Source of the DNA: AWTP1-13 sp033764875
Lineage (GTDB): Bacteria; Pseudomonadota; Alphaproteobacteria; Rhizobiales; Hyphomicrobiaceae
DNA: 64,000 nt
Assembly (NCBI GenBank): GCA_033764875.1
Contig: JANRIO010000071.1
Coordinates: 1 to 64,000 of the forward strand
Reading direction: 5' to 3'
A program made the translations under genes and the position numbers. Below the pieces are notes generated by a model, which searched no databases, was not told where the DNA came from, and was given only the letters and a program-made list of their open reading frames with translations. Shown one piece after another: positions 8,584 to 15,475 of the stretch (position 1 is its first letter; every line of letters starts with the position of its first letter).

Positions 8584-10581
8584 ATGACAATGGCAACTTC
8601 AGCCAAGGCCGGGGGAGACTTCCTCTCCAATCTCGGCAGAATCTATGGACTGTACACTGGTGGCTTCTTCGCGTTCGTCGCGGTCCTCGCAATCCTCGAG
8701 CAGCTTGGCGTTCCCAACGTCTACATCGGCTACGGGTTCGTGTTCCTGACGCTCGCGGTGTATGCCGTCATCGGCATCCTGTCGCGGACGATGGAGGCCG
8801 GCGAGTACTACGTCGCGGGCCGCACGGTTCCCGCCTTCTACAACGGCATGGCCACGGGCGCCGACTGGATGTCGGCGGCGTCGTTCGTGGGCATGGCGGG
8901 CTCGCTGTTCATCCTCGGCTACGACGGCCTCGCGTTCGTGCTGGGATGGACGGGCGGGTACGTGCTGGTGGCGATCCTGATCGCTCCGTTCCTGCGCAAG
9001 TTCGGCGCCTACACCGTGCCGGACTTCTTCGCCGCGCGGTACGAGGGCTCGTTTCCGCGCTTTCTCGCCGTCATCGTCCTGATCTGCTGCTCGTTCACGT
9101 ACGTGGTGGCGCAGATCTTCGGCACCGGCCTGATCGCGCAGCGGTTCCTCGGCATGGACTTCACGATCGCCGTCTACGTCGGCCTGATCGGCATCCTGCT
9201 GTGCTCGATGCTCGGCGGCATGAAGGCGGTGACGTGGACGCAGGTCGCTCAGTACATCGTGCTGATCATCGCCTACCTGACGCCGGTGGTCATCCTGTCG
9301 GCCAAGAAGTACGGCATCCCTCTCCCGCAATTGACCTACGGTCAGGCGATCGCGGACATCACGGCGCTCGAGAAGAAGATGGTGGCGGACGGGCTGGCAT
9401 CGGCGGCAACGCTGAAACCGCACGCAACTCCGTTCATCAACTACTCGCCAGCCAACTACTTCGCGCTGATCCTCTGCCTCATGGTCGGCACGGCGTCGCT
9501 GCCGCACGTGCTGATGCGCTACTTCACGACGCCGTCGGTGCGTGAAGCCCGCGTATCGGTCGCGTGGTCGCTGTTCTTCATCTTCCTGCTCTACTTCACG
9601 GCGCCCGCCTACGCGGCGTTCTCGAAGCTCGAGGTGTACAACCTCATCGCAGCGAAGACGGAGCTGGCGAAGCTGCCCGCGTGGATCTTCACCTACGGCA
9701 AGCTGGGCCTCGTGACGATCTGCGGCAAGAGCGCGGACACGGTGCAGAATGTCATCGCCAACTGCGCGGCCGTCGCCGGGCACCCAGGCGTCCTGCGTCA
9801 TCAGGACCTCGGCATCAACACGGATGCCATCGTTCTCTCGACGCCGGAAATCGCGGGCATGCCCTACGTGATCGCGGGTCTCGTCGCCGCCGGCGGCCTG
9901 GCTGCCGCACTGTCGACGGCAGACGGCCTGCTGCTTGCCATCGCCAACGCACTGAGCCACGACATCTACTACAAGATGATCGCGCCAAACTCCTCCACAA
10001 GCTCGCGCCTGGTGGTGTCGCGCATCCTGCTCGTGGTGGTGGCCATCGCGGCGGCCTGGACGGCCTCGACACGACCCTCCGACATCCTTGCGATGGTGTC
10101 CTGGGCGTTCTCGCTGGCTGCCGCGGGCATCTTCCCGGCGCTGGTGCTCGGGGTGTGGTGGAAGCGCGCGAACAAGGCTGGCGCGATCGCCGGCATGATC
10201 GTGGGCTTCGGATTGTGCCTGGTGTACCTCGTCGTGTCCCGCTACTTCCCGGGCTACGGCGTCCAGTACCTCGGCATGACGGCCCTGCAGAACCCGGTGA
10301 CGGGCGCCCCGGTGGTCGACCTGGCGAAAGCCATGGCGGCGCCGAACGCGTTCGACGGTTGGGTGACGTTGTCCCATCCGATGGCCTCGAAGGTCGGCTG
10401 GTTCAACATCAACAACATCTCCTCGGGTCTGTTCTCCCTGCCCGCCGGCTTCCTCACGATCATCATCGTCTCGCTGATGACGAAGGCGCCGCGCCAGGAG
10501 ACGATGGACATGGTCGACGAGGCGCGCCGTCCGAAGGGCGAGATGATCCTCCAGGACAAGGGTGCCGTGGTCGTGCACTGA
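8584..10581 (+). CDS. sodium:solute symporter, ActP/VC_2705-like
   Basis: 665-residue polytopic membrane protein of the SSS superfamily, the subgroup that pairs with DUF4212 and includes acetate/pyruvate-type carriers. Many hydrophobic helices are visible. Family signatures are YYVAGRTVPAFYNGMATGADWMSAASFVGMAG near the N-terminus (part of the sodium/substrate site), AALSTADGLLLAIANALSHDIY in the middle and a late block with LGVWWKRANKAGA. It is about 100 residues longer than minimal SSS proteins because of a soluble loop at about 370-410. Substrate is inferred only by family: a short organic acid. It is co-directional with the upstream DUF4212 gene. Confidence 0.9.
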   Translation: MTMATSAKAGGDFLSNLGRIYGLYTGGFFAFVAVLAILEQLGVPNVYIGYGFVFLTLAVYAVIGILSRTMEAGEYYVAGRTVPAFYNGMATGADWMSAASFVGMAGSLFILGYDGLAFVLGWTGGYVLVAILIAPFLRKFGAYTVPDFFAARYEGSFPRFLAVIVLICCSFTYVVAQIFGTGLIAQRFLGMDFTIAVYVGLIGILLCSMLGGMKAVTWTQVAQYIVLIIAYLTPVVILSAKKYGIPLPQLTYGQAIADITALEKKMVADGLASAATLKPHATPFINYSPANYFALILCLMVGTASLPHVLMRYFTTPSVREARVSVAWSLFFIFLLYFTAPAYAAFSKLEVYNLIAAKTELAKLPAWIFTYGKLGLVTICGKSADTVQNVIANCAAVAGHPGVLRHQDLGINTDAIVLSTPEIAGMPYVIAGLVAAGGLAAALSTADGLLLAIANALSHDIYYKMIAPNSSTSSRLVVSRILLVVVAIAAAWTASTRPSDILAMVSWAFSLAAAGIFPALVLGVWWKRANKAGAIAGMIVGFGLCLVYLVVSRYFPGYGVQYLGMTALQNPVTGAPVVDLAKAMAAPNAFDGWVTLSHPMASKVGWFNINNISSGLFSLPAGFLTIIIVSLMTKAPRQETMDMVDEARRPKGEMILQDKGAVVVH

Positions 10582-10612
10582 CGGCATCGGCGCCGAACAT
10601 CCAGGCAAGCGT

Positions 10613-10638
10613 GAAGGGCGGGATCGATCTCGCCCTTC
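10613..10638 (+). terminator. hairpin after the symporter gene
   Basis: GAAGGGCG and CGCCCTTC pair perfectly, and the bases between them can extend the stem (GAT/ATC around CG). It lies 31 bases downstream of the symporter stop. No long T-run follows, so it may be a terminator or an mRNA-stabilising stem. Confidence 0.45.
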
Positions 10639-10647
10639 ATTCGTCCA

Positions 10648-10753
10648 AGAGCGCTTTCCATTCCGCCGGAACCGGAGGCGTGCTCTACGCAATTGACTGT
10701 ACGAGCATCCGCGCGCTACACGCGCTTGCACGCGATCGCGATCCGCTCTAGCA
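10648..10753 (+). repeat. intergenic repeat element, copy 1
   Basis: About 106 bases starting AGAGCGCTTTCC, with an internal GGAACC, and ending CTCTAGCA. A second copy with the same start and end and a similar middle occurs at 42379-42482. Both lie between genes. The start and end contain partly complementary AGAGC/GCTCT segments, so the transcript can fold. It resembles the short palindromic intergenic repeats common in alphaproteobacterial genomes. Confidence 0.7.
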
Positions 10754-10774
10754 GCACGCCGAGCCCGGGGCCGA

Positions 10775-11089
10775 ATGACGCCGACCGATACCTTCTTCTC
10801 GCATTGGTATTTCCACCTTCCCAACCTGATCCTGGCGGCGCTGACCTATTCCCTGGTCGGGCGCTACATCCTGGAGCTGGTGTTCTCCAAGAAGCCAGAT
10901 GCCGTCATCGTGAAGGTGTTCAGGCAGGTGACGGCGCCCGTCGTTGAAGCCGTGCGCTATGTCACGCCGGCGATCATTCCGAACGGGCTGGTGCTCGTGT
11001 TCGCCATCGTATGGCTGACGACGGCGCGCATGTTCCTCTACCTCACGATCATCGCAGCAGGCGTGAAGCCGTTCCTGGGGACGGAGTGA
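10775..11089 (+). CDS. small YggT-like membrane protein
   Basis: 104 residues with an N-terminal hydrophobic segment (about 12-36) and a C-terminal one (about 70-92), separated by an amphipathic loop rich in Lys/Val. The pattern NLILAALTYSLVGRYILEL plus a late hydrophobic block resembles YggT-family proteins, but I am not certain. Start ATG 10775. It is followed three bases later by another small membrane protein gene and lies downstream of the symporter, suggesting a shared unit. Confidence 0.65.
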   Translation: MTPTDTFFSHWYFHLPNLILAALTYSLVGRYILELVFSKKPDAVIVKVFRQVTAPVVEAVRYVTPAIIPNGLVLVFAIVWLTTARMFLYLTIIAAGVKPFLGTE

Positions 11090-11092
11090 GCC

Positions 11093-11431
11093 ATGGACGA
11101 CAACAAGCGCCAAGACACGATGCAGATGGACGTCATGCTGGTGGCGACCGCAGGGTTGTCCCTCGTCAACGGCATGTCCAACTCGCCGGTGCTGCTGCCG
11201 TTTGTCGTGCTCCTGAAGGCGCTGCTCTCCGGCACGATCCTGGCGAGCCCGCTGGTCGTGACCTATCTCGCGTCCCTGGTCGCGTCCGCCACGACCCTGC
11301 TCATCGCAGGTATCCCGGCGGCCCTCTACGAGCGCGCGAAAGGGCAGACCGAGAGCGACCCCGTCTCCATCGGCGTCTGGCTCGGGTGCACACTGCTGCT
11401 GGTCGGGGTTCCCTACCTGCTGCTGACCTAA
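11093..11431 (+). CDS. hypothetical membrane protein
   Basis: 112 residues with two or three hydrophobic segments (about 14-30, 38-74, 92-111) after a charged N-terminus (MDDNKRQDTMQMD). I do not recognise a family. It begins three bases after the stop of the preceding YggT-like gene, with a GGAGTGAG stretch overlapping that stop, which indicates translational coupling. Confidence 0.65.
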   Translation: MDDNKRQDTMQMDVMLVATAGLSLVNGMSNSPVLLPFVVLLKALLSGTILASPLVVTYLASLVASATTLLIAGIPAALYERAKGQTESDPVSIGVWLGCTLLLVGVPYLLLT

Positions 11432-11554
11432 GTCTGCTCGCGCGAATGTGTAGCTTCAGCAAGCCATGCCGCTTGCGGGGAGCGAACCTGCGCCCTTAGG
11501 CTCGCGTTGGACCACGCAACGGAACGGCGGCTGCACCTACGGCGCGACACATAT

Positions 11555-11938
11555 ATGATTGTCTCCATTGAGAAAATTGCCGAGTTCTCGGTCGCCAGAG
11601 CGTGCGGCTTTGCGGCGCTCGCCATCTTCACGCTGATGATCGGCTTTGCCTGGCACCCGGCCGTCTCCTTCCAGACCGGCGGGATCCTGACGCTGCTGAC
11701 GTGCGCCATCCTGCTGCTCAAGGGCGTCAATGCCCGGCGCAAGCCCTACAAGACCACCGAGCTGTGGATCATCCTGCCCAAGGACCAGCGCCCCATCCCC
11801 GAGATCGCACAGCAACTGATCGGCAACGTGCTGCGCGATGTCTACCTGCGGTTCGCGCTGCACGCCGCCGGGCTGTCGGCGCTGATGCTCGTGTCGGCGC
11901 TGTCGCTGTCGCTGCTTGGCGTCACGCCGAAGTACTGA
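11555..11938 (+). CDS. hypothetical inner-membrane protein
   Basis: 127 residues from ATG 11555 (MIVSIEKIAEFS). A TTG at 11507 would add 16 arginine-rich residues and is less likely. Hydrophobic helices lie at about 15-35, 40-55 and 100-122, with a charged stretch KPYKTTELWIILPKDQRPIPEIAQQ between them. The family is unknown to me. It lies between the symporter group and the opposing exonuclease-CBS-DUF294 gene, with 52 bases between the convergent stops. Confidence 0.6.
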   Translation: MIVSIEKIAEFSVARACGFAALAIFTLMIGFAWHPAVSFQTGGILTLLTCAILLLKGVNARRKPYKTTELWIILPKDQRPIPEIAQQLIGNVLRDVYLRFALHAAGLSALMLVSALSLSLLGVTPKY

Positions 11939-11990
11939 CAGAGGCCGGGCCGGTCGGCATCCACGGCACCTCGCGACCAGCCGTCGGACC

Positions 11991-14081
11991 TCAGAGCCGG
12001 CCCTCCGAGACGAGATCGACGATCTCCCGGACGGCCAGGATCGCGTCCTTCAGCTCCTTGCGCGCACCCTTGTCGAGGCGGTCGACGTCGACGTTGGGGG
12101 ACAGCTTCACGCCGTGCTGGCCGTCGATGATCTGTTGCTGGAGGACGTTCCGCATCAGGACCTCGTGGGCCTCGAGAATGCGCCGGACGGTATCCGGCGA
12201 GGCAGCCCCGCGCTCCTGCACGCCCTTGAGCCGCTCGCGCGTGGAGCGCGCGTCCACGCCGTGCCGCAACGCCAAGACGCGGGCACCCGTGAAGATCGGC
12301 ATCAGGCCCGCCTTCTTGCAGTCGACCCTGCCGTTGCTCTTCTGGAAGTTGCCCAGAAGCGTGAACGGCGCGTGCCACTGGCGGGCGAGCTCGGTCAGCA
12401 TCATCAGGAAGTCGGGCGAGCGACGGGCAAGCTCCGAGGCGTGCGCCAGCAGGTCCTCGGCCATCCGGCCATCGCCGTGAACAGCTACCGCATCGAAGAA
12501 GATGTCGACGTTGAGCAGGTCCTCGGGCTTCTGGCGGCGCACCCAACTCCTGACGCGCTCGTCCCAACCCTGCCGCGAATGGCGCCAGGCCTCGTTGCGG
12601 GCCATCACGCCGCCCTTGCAGAGAGGGATGCCGGCCTGATCGAGCATCTCGCACATGTTCTGCGCCATCTCCGCGAACCACGCGTCGGCTTGCCCACCGC
12701 GCTCGCCGGCCTCGAACACAATGGCGTTGTCCTGGTCGGCGGCAAGCAGGCTCTCGCCCCTGCCTGCCGACCCGAGGACCAGAACGCAGAACGAGGCAGG
12801 CGCCGGCCCGCGCCCCGCCGCAAGCATGCCTTCGGTCGCCAGCTCCGCGGCGCGCTGCGTCATGCCGCAGATGTCGCTGCTCAGGACGCTCGCAATCAGC
12901 CGCGCATCGACATTCTCGGCCAGCAGGCTGGTGGTCATGGCGGGTGCCTCCGCCCAGCACTGGGCGAGCTCCGCCACGGTGGCCGCGCCGGCGATGCCGT
13001 CGCCGATCACGATGCTCTGGGTGGCCCGGTTGCGCAGGAGATTGCGCGGCGTCAGAGCGCCGACGATCTCCGGTCCGCTGCGGACGGCGAGATGCCGGAT
13101 GCCCAGGCGCTCCATCCGGCCGATGGCTCGATAGACGAAGTCGCTGTGCTCGACGCCAAGAAGCGGAAACTTGGCGATGGCGCCGACGGGCCTCACCGCG
13201 GCATCGGCGTGCTCGTGCAACGCCCTCAGGGCATCACGCTCGGTGACGATGCCGTAGTCGCCGGCCTCGAGGCGGACGAAGACGGAGCTCAGGCCCTTCG
13301 CGATCATCAGGCCGACAGCCTCCCGCAGGCTCACAGCGTGGCCGAGAACGACGGCGGGGGCGCTCATCACGTCGGAGACGCGGTGGCGGTAGGCGAAGGT
13401 GTCGAGCTTGACGCTGGCGGCCGGCGCCGCCGCCGCTCGCCCCTCGGAGACGAACAAGCCGCCGGTGGCGCGCGCGTCCCGCTCCGCCAGCTCGACGCAG
13501 GCGGCTTCGGCCTCCGCGATCGTGCGGATGCCGCGGGCGCGCAGCATCGGCACCAGGGCAAGGAAGGCTTGCGCGGCAGCCGTGGCATCGCCGAGAGCGG
13601 TGTGCCGCCCCTCGATCTCGACGCCGAGCCAGGCACAGAGCCGGTCGAGATCATGCTCGGCCAGTGTCGGAGCGACGATGCGGCCGAGAAGCCGGATGTC
13701 CAAGGCCCTCGGCCGCGGCCAGGGGAGGCCTGCGATCTCGTACTCCCGCGCCAACATCGCGAGGTCGAAGCTGATGCTGTGGCCGATCAGCGGACGCTCG
13801 CCGAGGAACGTCTTGAGCTCCCCGGCGATGGCCGTGAACGGCGGCTCGCGGGCGACATCGGCATCCGTGATGCCGTGCACCTTCGTGGTCGCCACCGGTA
13901 TGGGGACCGCGGGGTTGACGAGACGGCAGAACGCCTGCTCGCGCATGGCCGTGCCCTTGACGAGCGGAACGGCGCCCACTTGCACGATCCGTGCTGAGCG
14001 GGCGTCGAGGCCCGTCGTCTCGCAGTCGAAAGCGATGGCATCCAGCGCCACCAGAGATGCATTCGGCGACGTCAGGGTCAT
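11991..14081 (-). CDS. exonuclease-CBS-DUF294 nucleotidyltransferase fusion
   Basis: 696 residues. Residues about 12-180 are a DnaQ-like 3'-5' exonuclease: D19 and E21 in FDCETTGL, a later Asp in SFDLAML, and GRHTALGDA giving the DEDDh His/Asp. About 235-360 is a pair of CBS modules (VSDVMSAPAVVLG, ERDALRALHEHA), which bind adenine nucleotides. About 410-540 is a DUF294 nucleotidyltransferase with the GlnD-like motif GSAGRGE followed by DQDN, and the remainder is the DUF294 C-terminal helical domain. Start ATG 14081 follows GAGGAGG; the ATG at 14132 is less likely. The gene converges on the symporter cluster. Separate exonuclease and CBS-DUF294 genes are known near such symporters; here they are one protein. 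Likely cytoplasmic nucleotide-sensing regulator, exact role unknown. Confidence 0.85.
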   Translation of the reverse strand: MTLTSPNASLVALDAIAFDCETTGLDARSARIVQVGAVPLVKGTAMREQAFCRLVNPAVPIPVATTKVHGITDADVAREPPFTAIAGELKTFLGERPLIGHSISFDLAMLAREYEIAGLPWPRPRALDIRLLGRIVAPTLAEHDLDRLCAWLGVEIEGRHTALGDATAAAQAFLALVPMLRARGIRTIAEAEAACVELAERDARATGGLFVSEGRAAAAPAASVKLDTFAYRHRVSDVMSAPAVVLGHAVSLREAVGLMIAKGLSSVFVRLEAGDYGIVTERDALRALHEHADAAVRPVGAIAKFPLLGVEHSDFVYRAIGRMERLGIRHLAVRSGPEIVGALTPRNLLRNRATQSIVIGDGIAGAATVAELAQCWAEAPAMTTSLLAENVDARLIASVLSSDICGMTQRAAELATEGMLAAGRGPAPASFCVLVLGSAGRGESLLAADQDNAIVFEAGERGGQADAWFAEMAQNMCEMLDQAGIPLCKGGVMARNEAWRHSRQGWDERVRSWVRRQKPEDLLNVDIFFDAVAVHGDGRMAEDLLAHASELARRSPDFLMMLTELARQWHAPFTLLGNFQKSNGRVDCKKAGLMPIFTGARVLALRHGVDARSTRERLKGVQERGAASPDTVRRILEAHEVLMRNVLQQQIIDGQHGVKLSPNVDVDRLDKGARKELKDAILAVREIVDLVSEGRL

Positions 14082-14486
14082 TGGCGCCTCCTCAATCAGC
14101 CTTCGAAACGCTATCCGGCTGCGCCGGGGCACTCTCTGCGATGGATCAAGGGCAGGCCGGGCGGATCCGCGCGGCTCTTCCCGATGCGAGGCTCCTCGGG
14201 GGCGCCAGTGGCCGCCCCGAGCATGTCACCCCCGCCTTCAAACTATAAATCAGAGAGACACGCTCCCCCAGTGGCATTCATCGCGCCGGGCCCCGACAAG
14301 CGGCGCCCAGGAGGCGTCATCTCGCGGTTGCGTTGTCGGCCAGGAGCGGCCCAAACGGCCCGGCGACCTCGCCCGCATCGGGCACCGCTCCGCCGCCTTG
14401 CGGACGGCCGGCTGGACCGGGGGCCATCCAGCGAATAGGGTCGTACACCGGTACTGGGTTCAATCCTCGCAGCAGATCTGGGGCTC
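14082..14486. other. divergent intergenic region with one hairpin
   Basis: About 400 bases between the DUF294 fusion gene and the AraC-type regulator; both are read outward from it. It holds a GC-rich hairpin at 14195-14221 (CTCGGGG paired with CCCCGAG) and an AT-rich patch at 14239-14255 (CAAACTATAAATCAGAG) that could be a promoter. I see no gene here. Confidence 0.4.
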
Positions 14487-15335
14487 ATGTCGACCGCCGT
14501 CCGCATCGCCTATGGAAGCTTCGGCCGTGTTGCATTGCTCAACATGGACCGCTCCCTCGTGCGGCATGCGCATCCCCACTGCCACGTGCTGATCAAGGTG
14601 GAAGGTGCAGATACGGCGTTCACGGTCGGCAGCAACCTGGTGCCGCTGACGGACACCCATGCGGTGCTCGTCAATGCCTGGGAGCCCCACGCCTACGTGC
14701 ACGTGCCCAAGAGCGCGACGACGGTCATTCTCGCCCTCTACATCGAGCCGCGCTGGCTACAGCTGATCCACAGGGGCTGGGCCTCGAGCGGCACGCCCGA
14801 GTTCTTCCAGGCCCCGGCCGGCGAGGTCACCCCGCGCATCCGCACGCTGGCGATGACGCTTGCAGAGCAGATGGTTCACGACCCGAGCGGACGCGTTGCA
14901 CACGAGGAGCTGCTCTCGGAGCTGATGATCTCGACGATCGAGCGGTTCGCGCAGTGGCGAGCGAAGGCACCGGTCTCGATCCTCGCCAGCGCCGGCAAGC
15001 ACCGCATCGACTGGCGCATCCGCCGCGTCCTCGACGTCATCCGGACGCAGCCGCAGGGCGTGACGATGGATCAGGTCGCCAAGGAGGCCGGCTTGTCGCG
15101 CTCCCACTTCTATAGGCTCTTCCAGCGCAACCTGGACATGAGCCCGCACGTCTACCTGAACGTGTTCAAGATGGAGATGGCCGTGCGCTCGATCGTCGAC
15201 TCCGGCGAGAGCCTGTCGGCGGTCAGCGACAACCTGGGCTTCAGCGCGCCATCGCACTTCACGCGCTTCTTCCGCGAGCACGCCGGGGTGACGCCCGGCG
15301 AGTTCCGCTCGGTCACCCGCATGGGGCTGACCTGA
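14487..15335 (+). CDS. AraC-family transcriptional regulator
   Basis: 282 residues. The N-terminal half is a cupin-like sensor (HAHPHCHVLIKVEGADTAF). The C-terminal 100 residues hold two helix-turn-helix motifs typical of AraC/XylS: MDQVAKEAGLSRSHFYRLFQ (about 193-212) and SLSAVSDNLGFSAPSHFTRFF (about 242-262), closing with HAGVTPGEFR. Start ATG 14487 has GGGG just upstream. It lies 140 bases before the putative hmf operon in the same direction, so I infer it controls that operon, probably as an activator responding to the aromatic or furan acid. Confidence 0.88.
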   Translation: MSTAVRIAYGSFGRVALLNMDRSLVRHAHPHCHVLIKVEGADTAFTVGSNLVPLTDTHAVLVNAWEPHAYVHVPKSATTVILALYIEPRWLQLIHRGWASSGTPEFFQAPAGEVTPRIRTLAMTLAEQMVHDPSGRVAHEELLSELMISTIERFAQWRAKAPVSILASAGKHRIDWRIRRVLDVIRTQPQGVTMDQVAKEAGLSRSHFYRLFQRNLDMSPHVYLNVFKMEMAVRSIVDSGESLSAVSDNLGFSAPSHFTRFFREHAGVTPGEFRSVTRMGLT

Positions 15336-15475
15336 GCCGCACCGCGCGGACCGCAATTAATGAGACAATTCGGTAAGCGGCGGGACGGCACGGTCTCGCT
15401 GCTCCTGGTGGGGCATGGCAGCCTCTCTCCCACAGCCCGCCGCAAAGAGCGGGCCCTGGAGAGAAACGCCTCAAG

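Noticed and set aside
8599..10824. 741-codon minus-strand frame opposite the symporter
   Set aside because: Rich in Arg/His/Asp with no motifs; shadow of the highly GC-rich symporter gene.
11916..13997. 693-codon plus-strand frame opposite the exonuclease-CBS-DUF294 gene
   Set aside because: No domain; the minus-strand protein has clear catalytic motifs.
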